Shown here: in pieces, positions 15,535 to 24,048 of the stretch
How positions within the stretch are numbered: position 1 is the stretch's first letter
Layout of the letters: every line of letters begins with the position of its first letter
NCBI GenBank assembly: GCA_031280125.1
Contig: JAITHE010000094.1
Coordinates: forward strand, 1-33,816
DNA length: 33,816 nucleotides
From: Treponema sp.
GTDB lineage: Bacteria; Spirochaetota; Spirochaetia; Treponematales; Breznakiellaceae
Reading direction: 5' to 3'
The notes under the pieces: generated by a model
The model's input: only the letters and a program-made list of their open reading frames with translations
What the model was told of the DNA's origin: nothing
Databases searched by the model: none
Program-made: the position numbers and the translations under genes

Positions 15535-15597
15535 AAGGACATCCGTTGGATGCATATAAACAGTTGGCGAACTTTAAACGCAATGGAGAGAGATAAG

Positions 15598-16206
15598 ATG
15601 AAACAATGGCTTTGTAAAAAATGCGGGTATGTTCATACAGGAGACAGTGCACCGGCTCAGTGTCCGGTATGCCACGTTCAGGCTTCGGCATTTAAGGAAA
15701 AAACGGCGGATGGGGAAAAAAGAGTACTGCGGTCGATTACCACCCTCGACATCCAGTACGCACACCGGTTTTTGGGATATATTGGCGAGGCGCAGTATCT
15801 GCACGGACATACCGGAACCTTAACCATTGAAGTGGAAGGCGAGGTAAACAACACCAATGGTTTCGTTGTGGCCTGCAACGATATCAAGAGGCATACCTGG
15901 GAATATTTGGTAAACTTTGACCACGCGATTATTTTGCAGCAAGAAGACCCCATTCTTCCTGAACTTCTAAAGGTATATGAAGCACAAGGAATTAAGGGAG
16001 GCTCAACATGGAATATCAGCACCGGTCCGGCCTTTGAGAACGAGCTTGCAAAGGCCTATCCTGAATGCCGCCTGGTAGTTGTCAAGAAGGTCGCCACCGT
16101 TGAAAACTTGATTGAGGTTTTCTATTCCCTGTTAAAGGGTACCCTCAATATCAAAAAATTGACATTTAAATCCGGCGATAATACCGCTACATTTAAGGTC
16201 AAATAA
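15598..16206 (+). CDS. Rubredoxin-like domain fused to a QueD/PTPS-like domain
   Basis: The 202-residue protein joins two domains. Residues 1-33 are a rubredoxin-like iron site of the rubrerythrin tail type (C6-x2-C9 and C22-x2-C25, with CGYVHTGD and CPVC). Residues 45-202 resemble 6-pyruvoyl-tetrahydropterin synthase/QueD, with zinc ligands H56, H69 and H71 (YAHRF, LHGH), the NFDHAIIL segment and TVEN (168-171). The catalytic Cys four residues before HGH is replaced by Ala65 with Glu64 beside it, so standard QueD chemistry is doubtful. The ATG at 15598 is chosen because GGAGAG (15585-15590) lies 7 bases upstream. The operator at 15510 ties it to the repressor gene before it. Confidence 0.8.
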   Translation: MKQWLCKKCGYVHTGDSAPAQCPVCHVQASAFKEKTADGEKRVLRSITTLDIQYAHRFLGYIGEAQYLHGHTGTLTIEVEGEVNNTNGFVVACNDIKRHTWEYLVNFDHAIILQQEDPILPELLKVYEAQGIKGGSTWNISTGPAFENELAKAYPECRLVVVKKVATVENLIEVFYSLLKGTLNIKKLTFKSGDNTATFKVK

Positions 16207-16250
16207 CGGAGGGTTTCGCACAATGAAGTTTTGAGAAAGGCGTAACCATC

Positions 16251-16280
16251 ACATACCCCGCCCCTCAGGGCGGGGTATGT
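16251..16280. terminator. Terminator after the rubredoxin/QueD-like gene
   Basis: A 13-bp stem, ACATACCCCGCCC with GGGCGGGGTATGT, around a short CTCA loop, followed by TGTT. Confidence 0.8.
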
Positions 16281-16348
16281 TGTTCTCCCGATTCGGCTCT
16301 ACCCGGCGGGGACATGCCTGCTTTGCCCTGTAAAAGTAAAAAAATTGC

Positions 16349-16378
16349 TTGACAGCGTTTTACAAGAGGGTGTACCAT
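16349..16378 (+). promoter_or_regulatory. Promoter of the sugar ABC operon
   Basis: TTGACA (16349-16354), an 18-base spacer and TACCAT (16373-16378). The start near 16385 lies about 30 bases before the palindromic operator. Confidence 0.55.
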
Positions 16379-16414
16379 AAACTTGTCTAATTTTAGGATT
16401 TAAAAGCAGTAACG

Positions 16415-16444
16415 CCAAAAAATGAAACCGGTTTCATTTTTTGG
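16415..16444. promoter_or_regulatory. Perfect 30-bp palindromic operator (LacI-family type)
   Basis: CCAAAAAATGAAACC is followed directly by its exact complement, with TGAAACCGGTTTCA at the centre. The central CCGG flanked by A/T half-sites is the classic form of a LacI/GalR-family operator. It lies in the leader just before the ribosome-binding site AAAGGA (16446-16451). Confidence 0.8.
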
Positions 16445-16457
16445 TAAAGGATGCGGT

Positions 16458-17954
16458 ATGGCGGAAGCATTGTTACAGGCGGAACATATTAACAAGGCCT
16501 TTTCCGGAGTTGCGGCCCTCCAGGATGTCCAGTTTGACCTTAAACCCGGCGAAGTTCACGCCCTTTTGGGGGAAAACGGCGCAGGAAAATCAACCCTGAT
16601 GAAGATAATTTCCGGGGTCTATACCAGGGATTCGGGGAATCTTACCGTCAACGGCAGCAAAATCACCCACGACCTGACCCCTGTTTCTGCCCAGCACCTG
16701 GGGATAGGCATTATCCACCAGGAATTGAACCTGTGCCCCCACCTGACGGTGGCGGAAAACATCTTTTTGAACCGGGAATTTTCCTATACCGCCGGGGTGC
16801 TGAACAAAAAAAAGCAGAACGAAGAGGCCAAACGGTACCTTAAACAGCTTAACCTTGATATTGATCCCGCCACTCCCACCAACAAACTGCCGGTGTCCAA
16901 ACAGCAGATGGTGGAAATCTGTAAAACCCTGTCCATGAACGCCAGCATCGTGATCATGGACGAGCCCACTTCGGCACTGACGGAAAAGGAAATCGAAGAC
17001 CTTTTTTCCGTTATTGCCCTGCTTAAAGAAAAAGGCAAGGGGATTGTGTACATTTCCCACCGGCTGGAAGAACTGTCCCGGATTGTGGACCGGGTTACGA
17101 TCCTCCGGGACGGCAAGTATGTGCGGACCCTCCACTTTGCGGAAACCAATCTGCCGGAAATTATCAGCCTTATGGTGGGCCGGACCTTGACGGAAAAATT
17201 CCCCCGGATCGAGGTAAGCCGGGGCGAAAAAGTCCTGGAAGTCCGGGGCATTTCTTCCTCCCACGGGGTGGGGGTCAAGGATGTTTCCTTTGACCTCTAC
17301 AAGGGCGAAATTTTGGCCTTTGCGGGACTCATGGGGGCGGGCCGGACCGAAACGGTGCGGGCCATTTCCGGGGCCGACAAGATGAACGCCGGGGAAGTGA
17401 TCCTTGGCGGCAAACCGGTAAAAGTCAAATCCCCCAGGGACGCCATTGCCCAGGGCCTTTTCTGCGCCCCGGAGGACCGCAAACGGGACGGCCTCTGCGT
17501 ACGGATGACCCTGGCGGAAAACATCACCCTGCCCAGCCTGGACGTTATTTCCCGGTTTGGGGTGATCATGAACCAAATGGAACGGGACAAGTCTGCCGAA
17601 ATGGTAAAGAGCCTTAGAATCAAAACCCCCGGCATTACCCAGTATGTACGGAATCTGTCCGGGGGCAACCAGCAAAAGGTGGTGGTGGGCAAGTGGCTTA
17701 TGCGGAACGCCCAGGTGGTTATTTTTGACGAACCCACCAGGGGCATCGACGTGGCGTCCAAAATAGAAATTTATAACATCATCAACGATCTTAAAAAGAG
17801 CGGCATTGGGGTGATGTTTGTTTCATCGGAACTGCCGGAAGTGCTGGGAATGTCGGACCGGATCATCGTTATGTGCAACGGACGGATCACCAAAGAACTG
17901 GTTACCAAAGACACGGATCAGGAAGAAATACTGCACTACGCGACTCAATATTAA
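16458..17954 (+). CDS. Sugar ABC transporter ATPase (RbsA/MglA type)
   Basis: This is the double-ATPase subunit of a monosaccharide importer of the ribose/galactose class. Its 498 residues form two nucleotide-binding domains. The first is complete: Walker A GENGAGKST, and DEPTSAL after VIMD. The second has the degenerate Walker A usual in this family (GLMGAGRTE), a signature LSGGNQQK and DEPTRGID. The ATG at 16458 is chosen because AAAGGA is 6 bases upstream; the earlier in-frame ATG at 16422 falls inside the operator. It begins a three-gene operon with the permease 16 bases downstream. The substrate is not identifiable. Confidence 0.93.
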   Translation: MAEALLQAEHINKAFSGVAALQDVQFDLKPGEVHALLGENGAGKSTLMKIISGVYTRDSGNLTVNGSKITHDLTPVSAQHLGIGIIHQELNLCPHLTVAENIFLNREFSYTAGVLNKKKQNEEAKRYLKQLNLDIDPATPTNKLPVSKQQMVEICKTLSMNASIVIMDEPTSALTEKEIEDLFSVIALLKEKGKGIVYISHRLEELSRIVDRVTILRDGKYVRTLHFAETNLPEIISLMVGRTLTEKFPRIEVSRGEKVLEVRGISSSHGVGVKDVSFDLYKGEILAFAGLMGAGRTETVRAISGADKMNAGEVILGGKPVKVKSPRDAIAQGLFCAPEDRKRDGLCVRMTLAENITLPSLDVISRFGVIMNQMERDKSAEMVKSLRIKTPGITQYVRNLSGGNQQKVVVGKWLMRNAQVVIFDEPTRGIDVASKIEIYNIINDLKKSGIGVMFVSSELPEVLGMSDRIIVMCNGRITKELVTKDTDQEEILHYATQY

Positions 17955-17970
17955 GCATGGGGGTTTATGG

Positions 17971-19038
17971 ATGGCCGGATTACAGATTGGAGGTTTAAGG
18001 TTAAAAAACCTCTCGCGGGCGCAGCAGCAAATTTTGTCGTGTATTTTTGCACTCATACTGCTGGGTCTCTTTTTTACCGTTTTTCCGCTGCTTTTGAGCG
18101 GGGAACAGTATTTTTTTAACACCGGGAACCTTTCCAGCGTAGCCCAGCAGACCGCGGTGATCGCCATTATCGCCCTGGGACAGACCTACGTACTTATCAC
18201 CGGGGGAATCGACCTTTCCATCGGTTCCAATATGGCCCTCTGCGCCATGGTGGCGTCCATGATGATGGTCCACGATCCCAACTTGGGGGTTCACCCGGAC
18301 CTGCCCATGTTCCTCGGCCTTCTTTTGGGGCTTTTAACCGGCGTGGCAGCGGGAGCGGCCAGCGGGGCCATGATCGCCTTTGGGAACATTCCCCCTTTTA
18401 TTGCCACCCTGGGAACCATGACCATTGTCCGGGGTTTCGCCCTGGTAATGACTAAGGGTTACCCCATCAGCATGATGCCTGAATCTTTTACGGCCCTGGG
18501 AACGGGGTATAATTTTGGCATTGGGAATTTGTACGATCTGGACCGGGGAGGCTACTATGTGCCCGAAGGAATGCTTAGGATTCCCAATATTGTGATGATC
18601 ATGGTGATCACAATTTTTATCTTTGGCTTTGTTCTGCAAAAAACCAAGTGGGGCCGCCACGTCTACGCTGCGGGAAGCAACTTTGAAGCCGCCCGGCTGT
18701 CCGGGGTCAACACCAAACGGACCATTTTAATGGTGTACATGTTCTCCGGGTTTCTCGCCGCCCTGGCAGGATGCCTTATGGCGGCCCGGATCTACTCCGC
18801 CGCCCCCACCGCGGGGGACGGCTACGAGCTGGATGCGGTGGCTTCTTCCGTTATCGGCGGAACCAGTACCATGGGCGGCGAAGGCACAGCTATAGGTACG
18901 TTTATTGGGGCCTTTATCATCGGGGTTCTGCGGAACGGGCTTAACCTGATCGGGGTAAACCCCTTTGTGCAAAAAATCGTGATTGGGCTGGTTATTTTGG
19001 CTTCCGTGTTCCTTGACCGGGTACGAAACCGGAATTAA
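17971..19038 (+). CDS. Sugar ABC transporter permease (RbsC type)
   Basis: This is the membrane subunit of the same importer; two copies would pair with the ATPase and binding protein. The 355 residues hold about eight to ten hydrophobic helices. The family segment GGIDLSIGSNMAL is present, and the coupling region GRHVYAAGSNFEAARLSGVN lies in the second half. The ATG at 17971 is chosen because GGGGG (17959-17963) lies 7 bases upstream; the reading frame is also open farther upstream into the ATPase gene. Confidence 0.93.
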   Translation: MAGLQIGGLRLKNLSRAQQQILSCIFALILLGLFFTVFPLLLSGEQYFFNTGNLSSVAQQTAVIAIIALGQTYVLITGGIDLSIGSNMALCAMVASMMMVHDPNLGVHPDLPMFLGLLLGLLTGVAAGAASGAMIAFGNIPPFIATLGTMTIVRGFALVMTKGYPISMMPESFTALGTGYNFGIGNLYDLDRGGYYVPEGMLRIPNIVMIMVITIFIFGFVLQKTKWGRHVYAAGSNFEAARLSGVNTKRTILMVYMFSGFLAALAGCLMAARIYSAAPTAGDGYELDAVASSVIGGTSTMGGEGTAIGTFIGAFIIGVLRNGLNLIGVNPFVQKIVIGLVILASVFLDRVRNRN

Positions 19039-19097
19039 CGGGTATTTGGGCGTCCGTTGCGGCGCTTTAAAAACAATATATTGGAGGAGAGAAAGTG

Positions 19098-20048
19098 ATG
19101 AAGAAAAACGTACTTTTATTTGCGGCGCTTTGTCTTATGCTGCTGGCGGCCCTGCCCGTATTCGGCCAGGTACGAAGCACCATCAGGCCCGGACAGCCGG
19201 CAAAGGCAATTTTTATTGCCATGGACTCCATGGATCAACATTGGCTTAAACTGACCCAGGGCTGTATGCAGCAGGCTACCAAACTCAAAATCCAGTTTTC
19301 CAATAACGCTCCGGCGGGCAAGACCGATGCCAGTCAGCAGGTGGCGCTGGTGGAAGATGCCATTACCGCCAAGTATGATGTAATCCTGCTGGCCCCCCTG
19401 AATGCACAAGCCCTGATCCCTGTGGTGAACAAAGCCAAAGCCGCCGGCATCAAGGTGGTGCTGGTTGATACCGGCCTTGGTACGGGCGCTAACTATGACA
19501 CCCTGATCGCCACCGATAACGCCGCCGCGGCCCGCATGGCCGCCGACGCCCTGGCCAAGGAAATTGGCGGATCCGGCAAGATCGCCATCGTCAACGCCCA
19601 GGCCGGCGCAGGCACCACCATGACACGGGAAAATGCCTTTAAGGAACAAATCCAGAGCAAATACCCCGGCATCACCATTGTGGGAACCCAGTACAGCGAC
19701 GGCGATCCCACCAAAGCCTTAAACATTGCCACCGACTTTATGCGGGCCAATCCCGATCTTAAGGGCATTTATGCCTGTAACGAAGGGGCCAGCAAGGGCG
19801 TAGGCCAGGCGGTAAAGCAGGCTGGAAAAGCCGGTGCGGTAAAGGTGATTGGTTTTGACCTGAGCGCCGAAATCACCGCCCTTATCAAAGACGGCACCAT
19901 GCAGGGAACCATGGTTCAGAACCCCGCCGCCATGGGCACCAAGGGAATCCAGGCCGGCGTGGACCTCTTGGCGGGCAAGAGCGTGCAAAAGCTCGTGGAC
20001 TCAGGCGTTACCCTGGGAACCAAAGCCAACATCGACAAGCTTCAGTAG
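19098..20048 (+). CDS. Sugar-binding protein (RbsB type), operon copy
   Basis: This is the periplasmic receptor for the ABC importer. The 316-residue protein has a cleavable signal peptide (about 1-24, ending VFGQ) and a type I periplasmic binding fold (Peripla_BP_4): KAIFIAMDSMDQHW, ITAKYDVILLAP, IATDNAAAARMAADAL, IYACNEGASKGV. GGAGG (19083-19087) supports ATG 19098, with GTG 19095 as an alternative. It is clearly paralogous to the gene at 25239. The ligand is probably a monosaccharide or related polyol, unknown in detail. Confidence 0.92.
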   Translation: MKKNVLLFAALCLMLLAALPVFGQVRSTIRPGQPAKAIFIAMDSMDQHWLKLTQGCMQQATKLKIQFSNNAPAGKTDASQQVALVEDAITAKYDVILLAPLNAQALIPVVNKAKAAGIKVVLVDTGLGTGANYDTLIATDNAAAARMAADALAKEIGGSGKIAIVNAQAGAGTTMTRENAFKEQIQSKYPGITIVGTQYSDGDPTKALNIATDFMRANPDLKGIYACNEGASKGVGQAVKQAGKAGAVKVIGFDLSAEITALIKDGTMQGTMVQNPAAMGTKGIQAGVDLLAGKSVQKLVDSGVTLGTKANIDKLQ

Positions 20049-20062
20049 TCTAAAAATCCGGT

Positions 20063-20090
20063 GAATTTCCCGCCCCGAGGCGGGAAATTC
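20063..20090. terminator. Hairpin after the sugar ABC operon
   Basis: A 12-bp perfect stem, GAATTTCCCGCC/GGCGGGAAATTC, with a CCGA tetraloop 14 bases after the stop. No strong T-run follows. Confidence 0.75.
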
Positions 20091-20254
20091 AATCTGCCCG
20101 TCTTTCTTCAGCAAAAACAAAAACCCACAGTTTGTATCAGGATGACCCATTTTAACAGTTTTTTTAACGTTTCTTTGATTTTCTTGCAGGTCTTTCTTGC
20201 CGGGTCTTCGTAAACCGGAAATAATAATTATTTTTTATTATTATAAAATTTTAT

Positions 20255-20283
20255 TTGACAACATTCTGATTCCATGATAAGGT
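20255..20283 (+). promoter_or_regulatory. Promoter of the ridA operon
   Basis: TTGACA (20255-20260), a 17-base spacer and TAAGGT (20278-20283; weak -10). Just upstream is an AT-rich inverted repeat, ATAATAAT (20221-20228) and ATTATTAT (20237-20244), that may be a regulator or UP element. 20091-20220 holds nothing else I can name. Confidence 0.5.
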
Positions 20284-20299
20284 TTTTTGAGGAGTTGCT

Positions 20300-20680
20300 A
20301 TGAAAGAAATAGTTTCGACGGCCAATGCTCCTGCCGCCATCGGTCCCTACTCACAGGGAGTAAAAAATGGAGCTTTCCTTTTTGTGTCCGGCCAACTGCC
20401 GGTGGATCCCGTTTCGGGGGAGATTGCTGCCGGAGATATAGCCGCCCAGACGGATCAATCGTTAAAGAACCTCCAGGCGATAGTGAATGAATCCGGCGGG
20501 GAACTTAAAGATGTGGTCAAAACCACCGTGTTCTTGGCCCAGATTTCCGATTTTGCCGCCATGAACGAAGTGTACAAGCGTTATTTTTCATCCGGCTGTC
20601 CCGCTAGATCCGCATTCCAGGTTGCCGCCCTTCCCAAGGCGGCACTGGTAGAGATAGAGGCAATTGCCATTCTTCCATGA
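20300..20680 (+). CDS. ridA: RidA family enamine/imine deaminase
   Basis: RidA hydrolyses reactive 2-aminoacrylate and related enamines, released by PLP enzymes, to keto acids and ammonia. The 126-residue length is typical. Family landmarks are present: IGPYSQGV near the N-terminus, SGQLPVDP, the catalytic-region Arg in CPARSAFQVAALP, and VEIEAIAIL at the end. GAGGAG lies 7 bases before the ATG. It heads an operon with a PLP C-S lyase and an amino-acid permease, which fits its role of clearing the lyase product. Confidence 0.93.
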   Translation: MKEIVSTANAPAAIGPYSQGVKNGAFLFVSGQLPVDPVSGEIAAGDIAAQTDQSLKNLQAIVNESGGELKDVVKTTVFLAQISDFAAMNEVYKRYFSSGCPARSAFQVAALPKAALVEIEAIAILP

Positions 20681-20693
20681 CGGCGGTTAAACG

Positions 20694-21896
20694 ATGAAAT
20701 ATGATTTTACAACCCTGGCAGACCGGAACGGAACCGGATCGGTCAAATGGATCGAGATGATGGCGGCAAATCCCAACACTCCCGGTGATGTGGTTCCGTT
20801 CTCTGTGGCGGACATGGAATTCAAACAAGCGCCGGAGCTTACCGCGGCTCTTTTGGAATTTACCAAAGATCTCATTATTGGGTATACCATCCCCACTGGC
20901 GCTTATTTTGACGCTGTCCGCCTCTGGATGAAAAAAAGACATTCATGGAATGTGGAGGAAGACTGGATTATCTGTTCCGAAGGGGTGATTCCGGGTTTTT
21001 ATAATGCCATAGCGGCCTGTACCCGTCCGGGGGATGCCGTCATTATCATGCCGCCGGTGTATCCTCCCTTTTTTCAGGCCGTGGAAGCGAACAAATGCCG
21101 GATTGAAGCAAACACCCTGATTGTAAAAAACGGCCGTTACGAGATTAATTTTGAAGATCTGGCAAAGAAGGCAAAAAAGCCGGAAACCAGGGCCCTGCTC
21201 TTTTGCAGTCCCCATAATCCGGTAGGCCGGGTATGGACAAAGGAAGAACTGGAGCGGGTAGCGGAGATCTGCCTCGAAAATGAACTAGTCTTAATTTCTG
21301 ACGAAATTCACTTTGATCTTGTTATGCCTGGGTTTCACCATCAGATAGCGGCGGCCATGGGCGAAGACATTGCCAATAACGCCATTACCCTGACCGCCCC
21401 CAGTAAAACATTTAATATTGCCGGACTGCACGGAGCCAACGTGATCATAAAAAATGAAGGGCTGCGAAAACGATACCTGGACGCTTTGAGTACAAAAAAC
21501 GCCCATCCAGGGCTTAATATTTTTGCTTACCACGCCTGCGAAACCGCCTATACCCGCTGTGAAGCCTGGCTGGATGAGCTTTTAAAAATCCTGGATAACA
21601 ACAAAAAACTTGCCGAAGCATTTATGCAAAACCGTATCCCGGCCATCAAGGTGTTTCCGCTGGAAGGAACCTACCTGCAATGGTGGGACTGCCGTGCCCT
21701 GGGCATGAACAACAAGGAGCTTGAACATTTTATGACCCATGAGGCTTTTTTGTTTCTTGATGAAGGCTACATCTTTGGCGAATGCGGCGGGGGCTTTGAG
21801 CGAATTAATCTGGCTTGTCCAGCTCAGATCCTCGAAAAGGCCCTGGAACGCCTGGAGATGGCACTGAGAAAGGGGGGAATCCACCCAGGGGTTTAA
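20694..21896 (+). CDS. PLP-dependent aminotransferase/C-S lyase, MalY/PatB type
   Basis: This is a fold-type I PLP enzyme. MalY/PatB members cleave cystathionine or related beta-substituted amino acids to pyruvate, ammonia and a thiol. The 400 residues include the internal aldimine Lys238 (SKTFNIAGLHG), the SPHNPVGRVW segment, the phosphate-binding SDEIHFD motif and an N-terminal VPFSVADMEF segment typical of MalY/PatB. It begins 14 bases after ridA. The 2-aminoacrylate that such lyases release is exactly what RidA detoxifies. A pure transaminase role cannot be excluded. Confidence 0.88.
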   Translation: MKYDFTTLADRNGTGSVKWIEMMAANPNTPGDVVPFSVADMEFKQAPELTAALLEFTKDLIIGYTIPTGAYFDAVRLWMKKRHSWNVEEDWIICSEGVIPGFYNAIAACTRPGDAVIIMPPVYPPFFQAVEANKCRIEANTLIVKNGRYEINFEDLAKKAKKPETRALLFCSPHNPVGRVWTKEELERVAEICLENELVLISDEIHFDLVMPGFHHQIAAAMGEDIANNAITLTAPSKTFNIAGLHGANVIIKNEGLRKRYLDALSTKNAHPGLNIFAYHACETAYTRCEAWLDELLKILDNNKKLAEAFMQNRIPAIKVFPLEGTYLQWWDCRALGMNNKELEHFMTHEAFLFLDEGYIFGECGGGFERINLACPAQILEKALERLEMALRKGGIHPGV

Positions 21897-21936
21897 TCTC
21901 CCGGGTATAAATCAGGAATACACTGAGGAGGAACTT

Positions 21937-23289
21937 ATGCCGGAAGCTGCGGTAAAAACAGTAAGCACAAAAGAATTAAAAAGATGCCTTGGGTTTTGGG
22001 ATCTTATGTCTACATCGGTGGGTCAAATTATTGGCGCGGGGATCATGTCTCTGATGGGTATCGGTATCGGCATGACAGGCCGGTCAGTGGTTGTGGCTTT
22101 TATAATCGCCGCAATCTTTTCGATCCTCAGTATTATTCCCCTTATTATTACTGCGGGAACAGTGAGGGTCCGGGGCGGTCAGTATACCATCACCGCCCTT
22201 TTGGCGGGAAAGCGTTTTGCCGGGGTGTATATTATCCTGTCCATCGCTTCCAATATTACCATTGCCATGTTTGCCCTTTCGTTCACCGAATACTTCCTCG
22301 CTCTTTTTATGCCCCATGGCCCGGGGAAGCTCATCGCCATTATTGTCATTACCGTATTCTATGTGATTAACTTCTTCGGTATTGATAAGATGGCAAAGGT
22401 GCAGAATGTGATCGTACTTATCATGTGTATCGCCCTGGGATTACTGGCCGCTTTTGGCATAGGCAAGGTAAGTCCCGGTTTTGTCAGCAAAGATTTCTTT
22501 ACCCACGGTTTTCGCGGGCTCATGACCGCCGCTGCTCTTTTGAGTTTTGCCACATCAGGGGCTTTTGCCATTGTAAATTTGAGCGGCGAAGCAAAAAATC
22601 CTACCAGGGATATACCCCTGGCGGCAATTTGTTCAACCCTCCTGGTGGCGGTACTTTACGGATTTCTTGCGGTGGTGGCTGCCGGGGTTCTACCCATAGA
22701 TCAGGTGGCATACAAGCCCCTGGCAGGAGTAGCGGAGGCGGTACTTCCCCGTCCGGTGTATTACTTCTTTATGGTAGGGGGCGCCATGTTTGCCCTTATC
22801 ACCACCCTTAATGCCCAGCTCGGCTGGGCAACCAAACCGGTACTCCAGGCCTGTGTGGACGGCTGGTTTCCCCAAAAACTTGCCTATTTGCACCCCAAAT
22901 ACAAAAGTCCGGTGATCCTTTTGACAATTTTCTATTTCTTTGGGATTATCCCCATCATTATCGGTTTTAACGTGGGTATCATCGGAAGCCTTGCCACGAT
23001 AGTATCCCAAATCACCTTTGTGATTATCGCCGCCGCCCTTTTCAGGCTGCCCAAGGTGGTACCCGAAGAATGGAACAAATCAAAATTCAAAATGCCCCCG
23101 GGCGCCCTCAACATCATTGTGGTTATGGGGGCCATTGGGGCATCTATCCCCATTTACTTCCTGGTTACCGATGTATCCCCTGCCATCCTTACCGGCAACT
23201 TTATCCTGGTACTGGCGGGGATCCTTTATTCAACCTGGCGGTTCAATACCAAAAAGGTTAAATTTGAAATAAGCTACGAAGCCAACTAA
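21937..23289 (+). CDS. Amino-acid permease of the APC superfamily
   Basis: This is a secondary transporter in the inner membrane, probably proton- or sodium-driven import or exchange of an amino acid. The 450 residues contain about 12 hydrophobic helices. The first has the APC motif GQIIGAGIMSL, and helix 6 has FATSGAFAIVNLSGEAKNPTRDIP, the substrate-gate region of the LAT/YfnA-like branch. GAGGAGG lies 6 to 8 bases before the ATG. It is the last gene of the ridA operon and most likely supplies the lyase substrate. Confidence 0.9.
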   Translation: MPEAAVKTVSTKELKRCLGFWDLMSTSVGQIIGAGIMSLMGIGIGMTGRSVVVAFIIAAIFSILSIIPLIITAGTVRVRGGQYTITALLAGKRFAGVYIILSIASNITIAMFALSFTEYFLALFMPHGPGKLIAIIVITVFYVINFFGIDKMAKVQNVIVLIMCIALGLLAAFGIGKVSPGFVSKDFFTHGFRGLMTAAALLSFATSGAFAIVNLSGEAKNPTRDIPLAAICSTLLVAVLYGFLAVVAAGVLPIDQVAYKPLAGVAEAVLPRPVYYFFMVGGAMFALITTLNAQLGWATKPVLQACVDGWFPQKLAYLHPKYKSPVILLTIFYFFGIIPIIIGFNVGIIGSLATIVSQITFVIIAAALFRLPKVVPEEWNKSKFKMPPGALNIIVVMGAIGASIPIYFLVTDVSPAILTGNFILVLAGILYSTWRFNTKKVKFEISYEAN

Positions 23290-23305
23290 AAACCAGCCTG
23301 ACCAC

Positions 23306-23340
23306 TACCCCGCCTTCTGTTTTAGGGCGGGGTATTTTTT
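23306..23340. terminator. Terminator after the ridA operon
   Basis: Stem TACCCCGCC/GGCGGGGTA (23306-23314, 23326-23334) followed by TTTTTT: a classic intrinsic terminator for the plus strand. Confidence 0.9.
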
Positions 23341-23373
23341 AAGGGACGGCAAAACACCTGGCCGCAAGGCTGT

Positions 23374-24042
23374 TCAACTCTTGTGTTTTTTTCGTTTGTT
23401 TATCATGGCGATATAGCGGTAGAGGCTTGCTTCGGAGCAGCGCAGCTTTTCCGCCACGCTGCTTACGGATCCCCGGAGCAGAAAAATGCCGTGTTCCATG
23501 AGCCGTTCAATAATGGCAAGCCGTTCTTCCTGGGAAAGCTGATGATGGGTTGAACCACCGCCTATGCCCATTTCCTGCAGAACCGATTTGATAATCTCTT
23601 CCATGTTTTCATAAAAATTTTCCGCCTGGGATTCTTCTGAATGTTGGATGTCTTTTATGGGGCCCAATCCGGCAAGTCCGAGGACCGCCTCGCTTAACCG
23701 GGTGTATTTGCTGGTATCAATGTTGACACAGAGCATCCCCAGAAGCTTATCTTTTTTTTCATTTTTAAGAAAAAAGGTGGATGAGTGGAGCAGCCGGTTA
23801 TCCCTGGTTTTTCCCTCATAATTACAAATATAGTCCCGGATCCTCCATTCTTCCTGGGCCATCATACGGAGGGCAAGATCCGTGGGCGGCCCCCCAAGGG
23901 TGCGTCCGCTGATGTGGCCGTTGGCGATGGCCACAATCTCCCTTTTCCCTTCCCGCAGATCCTGAAGGACAATCTCGCAGTTTTTCCCGCAGGCTTCACC
24001 CAAAAATTCTACTATGCCTTTGGCTACTTCCATAGGATCCAT
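23374..24042 (-). CDS. YheO/DauR-type regulator (PAS-like plus HTH)
   Basis: This transcription regulator has an N-terminal YheO-like PAS domain (about 5-125, including GKNCEIVLQDL and LHSSTFFLKNEK) and a C-terminal helix-turn-helix (about 170-215, GSVSSVAEKLRCSEASLYRYI). Members often control amino-acid uptake and breakdown and often neighbour RidA genes, which fits the convergent ridA operon here. The ATG at 24042 gives 222 residues and matches the conserved N-terminus. An upstream in-frame start at 24135 would overlap the LacI gene and adds unconserved residues. A TATAAT sits only six bases before this ATG, so the message may be leaderless. Confidence 0.8.
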   Translation of the reverse strand: MDPMEVAKGIVEFLGEACGKNCEIVLQDLREGKREIVAIANGHISGRTLGGPPTDLALRMMAQEEWRIRDYICNYEGKTRDNRLLHSSTFFLKNEKKDKLLGMLCVNIDTSKYTRLSEAVLGLAGLGPIKDIQHSEESQAENFYENMEEIIKSVLQEMGIGGGSTHHQLSQEERLAIIERLMEHGIFLLRGSVSSVAEKLRCSEASLYRYIAMINKRKKHKS

Positions 24043-24048
24043 TTTTGC

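Noticed and set aside
16422-16457. Upstream ATG start for the sugar ATPase
   Set aside because: It lies inside the perfect palindromic operator without a ribosome-binding site; ATG 16458 has AAAGGA at the right distance.
16590-17675. 361-codon minus-strand frame opposite the sugar ATPase
   Set aside because: It is antisense to conserved Walker motifs and lacks a start site and any family features.
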